Positions 35,111 to 43,010 of a stretch of DNA of 64,000 bases are shown piece by piece. Under the pieces are notes generated by a model. It was not told the origin of the DNA. It was given only the letters and a program-made list of their open reading frames with translations, and ran no database searches. The DNA comes from an uncultured Blautia sp. Its GTDB lineage: Bacteria > Bacillota > Clostridia > Lachnospirales > Lachnospiraceae. Positions within the stretch are counted from its first letter, which is position 1; each line of letters starts with the position of its first letter. The position numbers and the translations under genes are program-made. Where the stretch lies: the NCBI GenBank assembly GCA_900543715.1, contig UQSX01000002.1:40427-104426 (forward strand), written 5' to 3'.

Positions 35111-35866
35111 ATGTTAAAAGTTGAAAATTTGAGAAAAACCTATAAGACAGGGAACAATTCCTACCTGGTATTGAAAGATTTGTCTTTTCAGGTGAAGAAA
35201 GGAGAATTTGTGGCGGTTATGGGGCCCAGCGGTTCGGGAAAGACGACTCTTTTAAATTGTATTTCCTGTTTTATCCCTCATGACCAGGGAAAAATCCTGT
35301 TAAATGGGAAGGATCTGTCAGGCCTTGGACAGAAAGAGCTTGCAAAAGTCCGGAATCAGCACCTGGGTTTTGTATTCCAGGATTTTATGCTCCTGGACGG
35401 ACTGACGGTTTTTGAAAATATTTGTCTTCCTCAGGTCATAGCAGGAAAGCCGGTGGGAAAGATGGAAGAGAAAGCCCGGAAGTTCTGCAAGGCCTTTGGA
35501 ATCGAGAAGATACAGGAAAAATATCCCGCAGAGATTTCAGGAGGAGAGAAACAGCGTACAGCAGTGGCCAGAGCTATGATGAATTCTCCTTATATTTTGC
35601 TGGCGGACGAGCCTACAGGAAACCTGGACAGCAGATCCTGCAAAGCAGTCATCGATGCTTTTCTTCAGGCAAAAGAACAGCTTGAGGCTACTGTTTTCAT
35701 GGTGACTCATGACAGCTATGCAGCTTCTTTCTGTGACCGTGTCATCGTGCTCCGGGACGGTGCCGTACATACAGAACTGACCCGCCGGGGTTCCAGAAGA
35801 GAATTTATGGATGAACTGCTGGATGTACTCCGGGAACTGGGAGGTGACAGGGATGACCAGGAATAA
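35111..35866 (+). CDS. ABC transporter ATP-binding protein, BceA-like
   Basis: A 251-residue ATPase with Walker A GPSGSGKTT, Q-loop VFQDFML, signature ISGGEKQR, Walker [13 protein letters not shown] and H-loop MVTHDS. GGGGAGG precedes the ATG. It overlaps the permease gene by 14 bp. Bce-type transporters remove or displace peptide antibiotics from lipid II cycle intermediates. Confidence 0.92.
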   Translation: MLKVENLRKTYKTGNNSYLVLKDLSFQVKKGEFVAVMGPSGSGKTTLLNCISCFIPHDQGKILLNGKDLSGLGQKELAKVRNQHLGFVFQDFMLLDGLTVFENICLPQVIAGKPVGKMEEKARKFCKAFGIEKIQEKYPAEISGGEKQRTAVARAMMNSPYILLADEPTGNLDSRSCKAVIDAFLQAKEQLEATVFMVTHDSYAASFCDRVIVLRDGAVHTELTRRGSRREFMDELLDVLRELGGDRDDQE

Positions 35867-37970
35867 GATTTTTGCCAAACTCCGGAGAAAGAATAAAGGG
35901 CAGTATGGGATCCTTGCCTTTTGCATCTTCCTCTCTGTGCTGCTGCTTACAGCCTTTGCCCTGATGTATTTCGGACCTACGGTACAGGAATTTCTCCCTG
36001 AGGGCGGAGATACACGAAAACTGGCCATTCTGCTTTTAGGAGCTACGGCGGTAGGATGTGCTATTTTCACCCTCTATGCTTCCATACTCTTTTTTCGGTA
36101 TAAAAGCAGAGAATACGGTATTTTTCTGGCTCTGGGAGAGCAGAAGAAGACCCTGGGGACTATGCTCTTTAAAGAACTGGCTCTGCTTACAGGGGCGGCT
36201 GCAGCCCTGGGATTACTGGGAGCCATACCTCTGTCCTGGCTGATCTGGAAGCTTTTTGAATCCTTTCTGGTTTCTACAGAGGAAATGGAATATCACTTTG
36301 GAATAGGCGGACTTCTGGTGGGGCTGGTCTTTGCCATTATACTGGCTATTCTTTTAGGAGCTGCCGGAAGGAAATTCGTAAAAAAGACCAATGTTATGGA
36401 TATCCTGCGGACCCAGCACCAGCCGGAAATGGTGAAGAAGATTCCTGCCTGGACATTTGTGGCCGGCATGGGGATGGTACTGGGAGGGCTTCTTCTGGCT
36501 ATGGGGCTGCCCAGGATCTTTGTCCATGTCTTTCATGTAGGCCCCCCTTCTGTTCTGAACCTTTTTTATTTTCTGGCAGTGGCAGGCATCTATCTGGTGC
36601 TGCTCAGTATAGTAGGGCAGAACCGGAAAGGAAAAAATAGAAAGAAGTATTACAAAAATCTGGTGTCTGTAAGCCTTATGCGGTTTTCCGCCAAATCTAC
36701 CACACGGAATATGTGCGTGGTCGTCCTTCTGCTGTTTGCAGGAATTTTTGCTGTCTATTATGGGCTCCTGTATTCCGACAGTGCCGGATATATTGATAAC
36801 GGGACTACCAGAGACTTTGTTCTCCACTATCCGGTTCAGGAGAAACAGGTGACGAAAGAGGAGATCCGGAAGCTGGCAGGAGAGTATTCTGTGGAAATCC
36901 AGGATTACACAGAGGGGGAAGGAGCCAATCTGGTGATCACTTATAAAATGACAGATTATACAGAGGACAATGAATATGTGACGGTTACCAGAGAAAAAGG
37001 AAAAACGGCTCTTTTTTTCTCCGGAAAAACCTATCAGCAGCTTACGGGAGAAGACCCTGGGGTGGCTCCCGGAACCTATAAGACCATAACGGAGGCAGGG
37101 CATCAGGATAATATCTGGGATTTTACAGACGGTCTGTCAGAAGTTTCCAATCCGGACACAGGGACAGAGACTGGACTGACTTTTGGAGGAACACTGGAAT
37201 ATAACAGTCTGTCAGATATGTCTGAGCCTTTTGCTTATGTGCTCAATGATAAAGATTATGAGACTCTGACAGAAGGTATCGGACAGGAGTGGATGGAGCA
37301 TCTGGTCTTTTTTGACGCTACCGACCCGGAAGCCTCTTATCCTTTTACCAGAGCTTTGTATGAGGAATATGTAAGCCGGGCTACAGACCTTTCTGCTCAT
37401 ATGGGAAATTATGACCGGTGGGAAGAGCTCCAGGCCAAAGCCAATGGGGAAGAATATATGTATGGGGATAAGGTTGAGATGGACCCGGAGGATACCCAGC
37501 TTCTTGGAAACTGGAGATACGGGCCGCAGTTTCAGATTCTGAACAGCCAGGAATGGATGCAGTTTGTTGGGGTCTATGTGATGCTCTGCCTGTACATTTT
37601 CATCATCACCCTTTCCACAGTGGCTATTATGACTTATGTAAGAGGTGTCTCTGTGGCTGCGGACAACCGGGAAGTTTTTGTAAGCCTGGAGCGGCTGGGA
37701 GCAGACCGTGAGTATCGGAAGAAAGTTTTAAAAGCTCAGCTAAGGAAAATTTTTATTTACCCGACAGTTCTGGGCTGTGGGGTAGGATTGCTTTTCAGCA
37801 TAGGAATGAACTATATGAATGACGGAAGACTAACCGCTGCTGAGCTTCGGAGTCTGATGATAGTCCTGGGAATCAGTCTTCTTATCTTTCTGTTTCTGTG
37901 GGCCGTTTACCAGGCAGCCAGGAGAAAGGGAGAAAAAATCCTGGGAATCTTCAGGGAAAAGCAGAGATAG
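35853..37970 (+). CDS. ABC transporter permease, BceB-like
   Basis: A 705-residue permease starting MTRNKIFAKL, with GGAGG upstream. The topology fits BceB: about seven membrane segments in residues 20-310, one large extracellular domain of about 220 residues (SDSAGYIDNG to about LLGNWRYG), then three final segments. This loop is thought to bind peptide antibiotics. The partner ATPase overlaps it, and an AgrC/LytTR pair is divergent, in place of the BceRS pair usual in Bacillus. Confidence 0.88.
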   Translation: MTRNKIFAKLRRKNKGQYGILAFCIFLSVLLLTAFALMYFGPTVQEFLPEGGDTRKLAILLLGATAVGCAIFTLYASILFFRYKSREYGIFLALGEQKKTLGTMLFKELALLTGAAAALGLLGAIPLSWLIWKLFESFLVSTEEMEYHFGIGGLLVGLVFAIILAILLGAAGRKFVKKTNVMDILRTQHQPEMVKKIPAWTFVAGMGMVLGGLLLAMGLPRIFVHVFHVGPPSVLNLFYFLAVAGIYLVLLSIVGQNRKGKNRKKYYKNLVSVSLMRFSAKSTTRNMCVVVLLLFAGIFAVYYGLLYSDSAGYIDNGTTRDFVLHYPVQEKQVTKEEIRKLAGEYSVEIQDYTEGEGANLVITYKMTDYTEDNEYVTVTREKGKTALFFSGKTYQQLTGEDPGVAPGTYKTITEAGHQDNIWDFTDGLSEVSNPDTGTETGLTFGGTLEYNSLSDMSEPFAYVLNDKDYETLTEGIGQEWMEHLVFFDATDPEASYPFTRALYEEYVSRATDLSAHMGNYDRWEELQAKANGEEYMYGDKVEMDPEDTQLLGNWRYGPQFQILNSQEWMQFVGVYVMLCLYIFIITLSTVAIMTYVRGVSVAADNREVFVSLERLGADREYRKKVLKAQLRKIFIYPTVLGCGVGLLFSIGMNYMNDGRLTAAELRSLMIVLGISLLIFLFLWAVYQAARRKGEKILGIFREKQR

Positions 37971-38130
37971 GTTGTGGAAAAAATAGAAAAGTAAGAATAT
38001 TTGCTTGGATAGGTATTTTTGAAAAATATTCATATCTTTTTATATACAAAAAATGTATTTTTCAGTATAATCTTTGTGGTGAAAATATAAGGCTTAACAA
38101 AGAATAATCTGAAAAAGAGAGGAAAAAGAG

Positions 38131-39159
38131 ATGAGATTTTCAGAAACAGAAAAGAGACAACTGATCATTTTTGCAGCACTGGCCTATGGGATCACTTATG
38201 TCCTGGGACTGCTGATGTGGTATGGAAACAGCACAGGAGCAGATCTGAGTGTATTTCCCAACGCCCAGATGATTTATCCGGCGGCGGGAGTTATGATGGC
38301 TTATCTGCTTACCAGGAAAGGAGACCAGAAGGTGCCCAGGATTTTTTATGTGACCTTCCTTGTGATTACAGTCCTGATGATCCTGTGTGCCCTGGGTTCT
38401 GTATTTCTGCCTCAGAGTATACAGGCAGGACAGATGGAAATGTCAGTATGGATGGTGCTTGTACAGGTGGTATTGATCCTGGGAAGCATTGTATTTTGGA
38501 TCACCCTTCTGGTCTCGGGAAAAGAGAGGCGGGAAGCCTGCGGCCTGCGGTGGAGGAACTGGAAAAAGTCGGTTTTGTGTATGCTTTTGTTCTTTGTGCT
38601 TTACAGCCTCCGTATGGGGATTTCCAGTGCTCTGGGAGGACAGATGGGAGAATTTATCCAGCTGTGGGCTTTGCCTTCTACCTGGCTCTATCTGGTTACA
38701 TTGATCCTGAATTTCTTCCTGGTAGTAGTGGCCTTCTTCGGAGAGGAATACGGATGGCGGTATTATCTCCAGCCTCTCCTGCAGAAAAGATTCGGACTGA
38801 GAAAGGGCGTACTGCTTTTAGGGGTGATATGGGGACTGTGGCACCTGCCTCTGGATTTCTTCTATTACACCACGCCGGATATGGGCGTGATCTATGTGGC
38901 GTCCCAGATCGTTACCTGCGTCTTTATAGGAATCTTTCTGGCTTATGTCTATATGAAGACCAGGAATATCTGGGTAGCTGTGGCTGTCCACTATATGAAT
39001 AATAATCTGATCCCTATGTTTGTTGGCAATTATTCTGCAGATGTACTCCAGGGACAGACTATTGCCTGGGGGGACGTACTGGCTTCTCTGATACTGAACC
39101 TGGTAATCTTTGGATGGTTTATCTTCCTGAAACCATTTCGGGAGAAAAAAGAAGCCTGA
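38131..39159 (+). CDS. CPBP-family intramembrane metalloprotease
   Basis: A 342-residue polytopic protein with about eight membrane segments and the Abi/CAAX-protease motifs: FFGEEYGWR (motif 1, EE...R), LWHLPLDF (motif 2 His) and VAVHYMNNN (motif 3). Members process prenylated proteins or protect against bacteriocins in Gram-positives. A TATAAT at 38066-38071 may serve as its -10. It follows the Bce-like operon after 160 bp but may have its own promoter. The element at 39190 terminates it. Confidence 0.85.
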   Translation: MRFSETEKRQLIIFAALAYGITYVLGLLMWYGNSTGADLSVFPNAQMIYPAAGVMMAYLLTRKGDQKVPRIFYVTFLVITVLMILCALGSVFLPQSIQAGQMEMSVWMVLVQVVLILGSIVFWITLLVSGKERREACGLRWRNWKKSVLCMLLFFVLYSLRMGISSALGGQMGEFIQLWALPSTWLYLVTLILNFFLVVVAFFGEEYGWRYYLQPLLQKRFGLRKGVLLLGVIWGLWHLPLDFFYYTTPDMGVIYVASQIVTCVFIGIFLAYVYMKTRNIWVAVAVHYMNNNLIPMFVGNYSADVLQGQTIAWGDVLASLILNLVIFGWFIFLKPFREKKEA

Positions 39160-39189
39160 GAAGATATCCTGGCCATAGATAACACAGAA

Positions 39190-39362
39190 AAAAGGACTCT
39201 TTTTGGAACTGTCGCATTAATCAAAATCGAGAATATTTATACATTTTATTGCTCAGTCTGCGTCGCTTTGAGCCTAGGGTCTCAAAGCTATACTCGACAA
39301 ATTCGCATAAAATGTATAAATATTCCTGACATTTAACGCGACAGCTCCAGAAGAGTCCTTTT
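39190..39362. repeat. Palindromic element nested in a terminator stem (copy B)
   Basis: The outer arms AAAAGGACTCTTTTTGGA and TCCAGAAGAGTCCTTTT enclose a 132-bp palindromic element (39211-39342) with ends GTCGCATTAATCA and GCGAC. Inside lie inverted repeats GAATATTTATACATTTTAT / ATAAAATGTATAAATATTC and CGCTTTGAG / CTCAAAGC. It is about 90% identical, in reverse orientation, to 42310-42445. The outer arms match the stem of the simple terminator at 47431. It lies between convergent genes and may still terminate both. Confidence 0.85.
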
Positions 39363-39392
39363 GGGCTTTCTGAAGCTGTGGGCCAGGGGGCG

Positions 39393-40748
39393 TTATACAA
39401 CGATCCAGCCCATTGTTTCAGAAATCGCAAAGATCAGGATCAGGGCCAGGAAAATGGGAGCGATCCATTTCAGCATGATCCGGTAGAACTTTTTAATCTT
39501 GAAGGGACCGTTAAGTTCCACTTCATCCTCAATAACCTTGGGTCCGATAAAATGCCCCACGCAGATACAGGTGAGAATAGCCACAATAGGCATGAGCACA
39601 CTGTTGCTGATGAAGTCAAAGAAATCCAGCAGTCCCAGTCCCAGAAGCTGGATAAAGCTCAGAGGTCCGAAGCCCAGAGAGACGATGGTTCCCAGTATCA
39701 GGACATAGATGGTGATCAATATCGTGGATTTTTTTCTGCCCCATCCGGTTTTATCCCGCAGAATGGAAACCGCAGTCTCCATCAGGGAGATAGAAGAAGT
39801 CAGGGCTGCGAAAAGCACCAGCAGGAAGAACACTGCTCCGATCACTCCCCCAAGGGCCATATCGTTGAAGACCTTCGGCAGAGTAATAAACATCAGGGAA
39901 GGTCCTTTGCTGAGGGCAGCTTCATCTCCTCCTGAGAAAACAAAGACCGAAGGCACGATCATCAGACCTGCCAGGAAGGCAACTACAGTGTCAAAGATTT
40001 CAATCTGCCGCACAGAAGCTTCCAGACTGCTTTCTTTTTTCATATAAGAGCCGTAAGTGATCATAATTCCCATAGCCAGAGACATAGAATAGAATAGCTG
40101 CCCCATGGCCGCCAGTACAGTGGTGGCGGAAAATTTGGAAAAGTCGGGGAAGAAGTAATATTTTACACCTTCCATAGCGCCAGGCCGTGTAACACAGTAA
40201 ATGCTGATGCCTACGATCATGACGATCAGCAGGGGCATCATAAAGCGGCTGGCTTTCTCAATTCCTTTTTCAACACCCATGATCACTACAATGGCGGTGA
40301 GAAGAACATAAATGCAGAACCATACCACCGGGGAAACCGTCTGGCTGGTAAAAGCGGTAAAGTATTCGTCCCCGGAGGCAAGTCCGCCGTCTCCGGTAAG
40401 GAAGGTGACAAAGTATTTGATCACCCAGCCTCCGATAACGCAGTAATAAGGGGTGATGATAAAAGGTACGGCGCAGGCCAGATAGCCTACGAAACCGAAA
40501 CGCTTATCCAGTGACTGGAAAGCGCCGATGGCGCTGAGTCTGGTCTTTCTGCCGATGGCGATTTCTGTGACCATCAGTGTAAATCCGAAGGTCACTGCCA
40601 GGATCAGGTAGACCAGCAGAAAAATACCCCCTCCGTATTTTGCAGCCAGGTAAGGGAAACGCCAGATGTTTCCAAGGCCTACAGCCGAACCTGCAGCAGC
40701 CAGAACAAAGCCCATCTTGTTTGTAAAAGATCCTCTTTTTTGTTCCAT
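39393..40748 (-). CDS. Sodium-dependent transporter, SNF/NSS family
   Basis: A 451-residue protein of the LeuT-fold neurotransmitter:sodium symporter family. It starts MEQKRGSF at 40748, with AAAGGAG upstream. TM1 carries AAAGSAVGLGNIWRFPYL, the signature that includes the unwound Na+/substrate site, followed by KYGGG. About 11-12 segments are present. Bacterial members import amino acids such as tyrosine, tryptophan or leucine; the substrate is unknown here. It is a single-gene unit divergent from the infC operon. Confidence 0.9.
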   Translation of the reverse strand: MEQKRGSFTNKMGFVLAAAGSAVGLGNIWRFPYLAAKYGGGIFLLVYLILAVTFGFTLMVTEIAIGRKTRLSAIGAFQSLDKRFGFVGYLACAVPFIITPYYCVIGGWVIKYFVTFLTGDGGLASGDEYFTAFTSQTVSPVVWFCIYVLLTAIVVIMGVEKGIEKASRFMMPLLIVMIVGISIYCVTRPGAMEGVKYYFFPDFSKFSATTVLAAMGQLFYSMSLAMGIMITYGSYMKKESSLEASVRQIEIFDTVVAFLAGLMIVPSVFVFSGGDEAALSKGPSLMFITLPKVFNDMALGGVIGAVFFLLVLFAALTSSISLMETAVSILRDKTGWGRKKSTILITIYVLILGTIVSLGFGPLSFIQLLGLGLLDFFDFISNSVLMPIVAILTCICVGHFIGPKVIEDEVELNGPFKIKKFYRIMLKWIAPIFLALILIFAISETMGWIVV

Positions 40749-40839
40749 ATTTTTCTCCTTTGTATTGTGTGTAAGGTATGTAGGCATAATTATGCCATTT
40801 CTTATAAGAAAAAACAAGGGATTTTTTATACAAAAAAGC

Positions 40840-40868
40840 TTGACTTTGTGTTTTAGCTATGCTATATT
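40840..40868 (+). promoter_or_regulatory. Promoter of infC-rpmI-rplT
   Basis: TTGACT (40840-40845), 17 bp, TATATT (40863-40868). The transcript would have an approximately 260-nt leader before infC. Confidence 0.75.
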
Positions 40869-40874
40869 ACAAAA

Positions 40875-41130
40875 GTCTGAAGAAGAAAAAGAAAGCAGAG
40901 TATCCACTCTCACCTTAGCACAAATGGGTGACTAACGGTTTATAGAATGCAGTGAAGCGCACAGCGTTTTCATATGGAGATATCAGGTGGATAGTGTCTT
41001 TTGCTATCCGCTTTTCTTTTGCTCTGTAGATTCTTATTCATGACCATGAAAGCCGGAAGGCTTACGTGTTCTTTTCTTAAAGGAAATGGCCAAGGGGGCC
41101 CAAGAGTGTTTTATCAATATTATGGAGGTG
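40875..41130 (+). promoter_or_regulatory. Structured infC leader with terminator (L20-leader-like)
   Basis: The long leader contains GGTGGATAG (40986) pairing with CTATCCGC (41004-41011), followed by TTTTCTTTT (41012-41020), a plausible attenuator. In Firmicutes this operon is often controlled by L20 binding to its leader, which sets off termination. The upstream ACTCTCACCTTAGCAC...GGGTGACT region may form the antiterminator. The assignment is by position and general features; I cannot match the consensus base by base. Confidence 0.55.
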
Positions 41131-41137
41131 CACGACT

Positions 41138-41644
41138 ATTAGCGATTTAATGATCAACGAACAAATCAGAGACAAAGAAGTACGTCTTATTGGAGCGGAT
41201 GGACAGCAGCTGGGAATCATGTCCGCAAGAGAAGCCCAGAAACATGCAGCGGAAGCCGGACTGGATCTGGTAAAGATTGCTCCCACAGCGAAGCCGCCGG
41301 TTTGTAAAATTATTGACTATGGTAAGTATAAGTACGAATTAGCCAGAAAAGAGAAGGAAGCTAAGAAGAAACAGAAAACCATAGAAATCAAAGAAGTGCG
41401 TTTATCCCCTAATATTGAGGAAAACGATTTAAAGACCAAGGTCAACAACGCCAGAAAATTCCTGCAGAAAGGAAACAAAGTGAAGGTGACTCTGCGTTTC
41501 CGGGGAAGGGAAATGGCACATATGCAGAGCAGCAAGCACATCTTAGATGAGTTTGCGCAGATTCTGTCCGACATTGCGGTGATCGAAAAGGCGCCTAAGG
41601 TGGAAGGCAGAAGCATGACTATGTTTTTGACAGAAAAACGTTAA
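41138..41644 (+). CDS. infC: Translation initiation factor IF-3, AUU start
   Basis: A 168-residue IF-3. GGAGGTG at 41124-41130 is spaced for ATT at 41138, giving (M)SDLMINEQIRDKEV; the ATG at 41150 has no ribosome site. AUU starts on infC are known in E. coli and others, where IF-3 rejects the non-AUG start and so represses its own synthesis. The protein has the normal N-domain (VRLIGADGQQLG, KPPVCKIIDYGKYKYE) and C-domain (VRLSPNIEENDLKTK, VKVTLRFRGREM). It heads the operon with rpmI and rplT. Confidence 0.93.
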   Translation: MSDLMINEQIRDKEVRLIGADGQQLGIMSAREAQKHAAEAGLDLVKIAPTAKPPVCKIIDYGKYKYELARKEKEAKKKQKTIEIKEVRLSPNIEENDLKTKVNNARKFLQKGNKVKVTLRFRGREMAHMQSSKHILDEFAQILSDIAVIEKAPKVEGRSMTMFLTEKR

Positions 41645-41674
41645 TAAGAAAAAGAGTTTAAGGAGGACATAAAC

Positions 41675-41872
41675 ATGCCAAAAATGAAAACTACCAAAGC
41701 TGCTGCAAAGCGCTTCAAAACAACAGGAACAGGTAAATTAAAAAGAAATAAAGCTTACAAGAGCCATATCTTAACAAAGAAATCTCAGAAGAGAAAAAGA
41801 AATCTCAGAAAAGCAGCTATCACAGATGCAACAAATGTAAAGAGCATGAAGAAAATCCTGCCTTACATGTAA
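41675..41872 (+). CDS. rpmI: Ribosomal protein bL35
   Basis: A 65-residue, highly basic protein with the bL35 pattern [20 protein letters not shown] and RNLRKAA near the end. It binds 23S rRNA in the large subunit. AAGGAGG precedes the ATG. Its place between infC and rplT is the standard order. Confidence 0.97.
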   Translation: MPKMKTTKAAAKRFKTTGTGKLKRNKAYKSHILTKKSQKRKRNLRKAAITDATNVKSMKKILPYM

Positions 41873-41934
41873 TCTGGACAGTCGGCAAAGTTTCATTGAA
41901 AAAAGATTATCTTTAATATAGGAGGAAATTAAGA

Positions 41935-42291
41935 ATGGCAAGAATTAAAGGCGGATTAAACGCTAAGAAGAAACATAACAGAGTATTAAAAATGGCTAAG
42001 GGCTACAGAGGAGCCCGTTCCAAACAGTATAGAGTAGCAAAACAGTCTGTAATGAGAGCTCTGGCAAGCTCCTATGCAGGAAGAAAACAGAGAAAACGTC
42101 AGTTCAGACAGCTTTGGATCGCTCGTATCAATGCTGCTGCAAGAATGAACGGTTTATCCTACAGCAAATTCATGCACGGCTTAAAGCTGGCGAACGTTGA
42201 CCTGAACAGAAAAGTTCTGGCTGACATGGCTATCAACGATGCAGAGGGATTCGCAACTCTGGCAGAACTGGCAAAGAGCAAATTAGCTTAA
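41935..42291 (+). CDS. rplT: Ribosomal protein bL20
   Basis: A 118-residue basic protein with [38 protein letters not shown] and [20 protein letters not shown], all typical of bL20. It assembles early on 23S rRNA and in many Firmicutes represses this operon. AGGAGG precedes the start. The palindromic element at 42302 follows directly and probably ends the transcript. Confidence 0.97.
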   Translation: MARIKGGLNAKKKHNRVLKMAKGYRGARSKQYRVAKQSVMRALASSYAGRKQRKRQFRQLWIARINAAARMNGLSYSKFMHGLKLANVDLNRKVLADMAINDAEGFATLAELAKSKLA

Positions 42292-42301
42292 TAGATTTTT
42301 C

Positions 42302-42455
42302 AAGGGGTTGTCGCGTTAGTCATATTTCAGGAATATTTATACATTTTATGCGAATTTGTCGAGCATAGCTTTGAGACTATAGGCTCAAAGCGGCGCAGAC
42401 TGAGCAATAAAATGTATAAATATTCTCGATTTCGACTAATGCGACAGCCCCTTTT
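42302..42455. repeat. Palindromic element nested in a terminator stem (copy C)
   Basis: AAGGGG and CCCCTT arms enclose a 136-bp palindromic element (42310-42445) with ends GTCGCGTTAGTCA and CGACTAATGCGAC. It shares GAATATTTATACATTTTATG, GCTTTGAGAC and ATAAAATGTATAAATATTC with copy B in reverse orientation. It starts 11 bp after the rplT stop. No protein is encoded. Confidence 0.85.
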
Positions 42456-42460
42456 CATAT

Positions 42461-42489
42461 TTGACAAATTTTAGTTCCTTGACTATAAT
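42461..42489 (+). promoter_or_regulatory. Consensus promoter of a type I antitoxin RNA
   Basis: TTGACA (42461-42466), exactly 17 bp, TATAAT (42484-42489): a perfect sigma-A consensus. No open reading frame follows; it drives the small RNA at 42496. Confidence 0.85.
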
Positions 42490-42495
42490 ATACTT

Positions 42496-42610
42496 AACAA
42501 GACAACTGGAAAAGATGGCTGCACCCCATCCGCTCCGGGAAGATATAAAAGCTTAGTTACAAAAAGTAGTCGCTATCTTGACCAGAGACAGGGCGGCTAC
42601 TTTTTATTTT
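42496..42610 (+). ncRNA. Antisense RNA antitoxin of a type I module
   Basis: An approximately 110-nt transcript is predicted from the consensus promoter to the hairpin GTAGTCGC (42566) / GCGGCTAC (ending 42600) plus TTTTTATTTTT. Its 3' part is complementary to the 3' end of the toxin gene on the other strand (42597-42610) and to the toxin mRNA terminator. A 3'-3' overlap of this kind is known from TxpA/RatA and BsrG/SR4. Confidence 0.7.
42566..42605. terminator. Bidirectional terminator shared by toxin mRNA and antitoxin RNA
   Basis: GTAGTCGC pairs with GCGGCTAC (one wobble). TTTTT follows on the plus strand and on the minus strand, so both convergent transcripts can end here. Confidence 0.75.
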
Positions 42611-42680
42611 TCATACTTAGGATGGCTACGATCAAATTTGCCGTGGCAATGACGATCATAAACTCTTCATATGTACTCAT
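42597..42680 (-). CDS. Type I toxin, holin-like small membrane peptide
   Basis: A 27-residue peptide: MSTYEEFMIVIATANLIVAI followed by LSMKNKK. It has one hydrophobic helix (residues 7-22) and a basic tail, like the Hol_Tox / TxpA class of Firmicute type I toxins, which insert in the cell membrane. AAAGGGGTGG lies 5 bp before the ATG. CCACC at 42718-42714 of the mRNA can pair with that site, and CCCAG...CTGGG forms another leader hairpin, so translation may be held back until processing. It has its own promoter and faces the antisense RNA. Confidence 0.78.
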   Translation of the reverse strand: MSTYEEFMIVIATANLIVAILSMKNKK

Positions 42681-42769
42681 AATTACCACCCCTTTCGTAA
42701 GACCTCCGAAACAGGTGGAAGCTGCCCTTCCCAGTTGCCTGGGTAAATATACGATCTTATCGTGAATAC

Positions 42770-42798
42770 AGTATAAATATCTTTTTCCGGCAAGTCAA
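42770..42798 (-). promoter_or_regulatory. Promoter of the type I toxin
   Basis: On the minus strand, TTGACT (42798-42793), 17 bp, TATACT (42775-42770). The resulting mRNA has an approximately 80-nt structured leader before the toxin ATG at 42680. The adjoining stretch to 42930 shows no gene. Confidence 0.75.
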
Positions 42799-42931
42799 TA
42801 ACACTGTCTAGGAAGAATATCTATTCCCATCTATCCTAAATTTCATAAAAACTTAAAATCCCGTGTAAAAACCGCAGATGTCTGCATACTAATTTTGGCA
42901 GCTATTCAGTTCAGATTTTAGAAAGTTAATC

Positions 42932-42986
42932 TTGCGAAATTAACTCCAGTATGTTATGCTATTCGGGCATGTCAATTTATTAACAA
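42932..42986 (+). promoter_or_regulatory. rnf promoter with Rex-like operator
   Basis: TTGCGA (42932-42937), 17 bp, TATGCT (42955-42960). Just after the expected transcription start is ATGTCAATTTATTAACAA (42969-42986), matching 12 of the 14 fixed positions of the clostridial Rex site TTGTTAA-N4-TTAACAA, with the right half perfect. Rex represses when NADH is low. GATGGAGG and the rnfC ATG follow. Confidence 0.6.
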
Positions 42987-43010
42987 ACCTTTGATGGAGG
43001 AAAACAAAAT

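Noticed and set aside
42924..42945. AGTTAAT-N8-ATTAACT dyad over the rnf -35 as the Rex site
   Set aside because: The half-sites GTTAA and TTAAC are 10 bp apart; Rex sites have N4 between longer halves. The site at 42969 fits much better.
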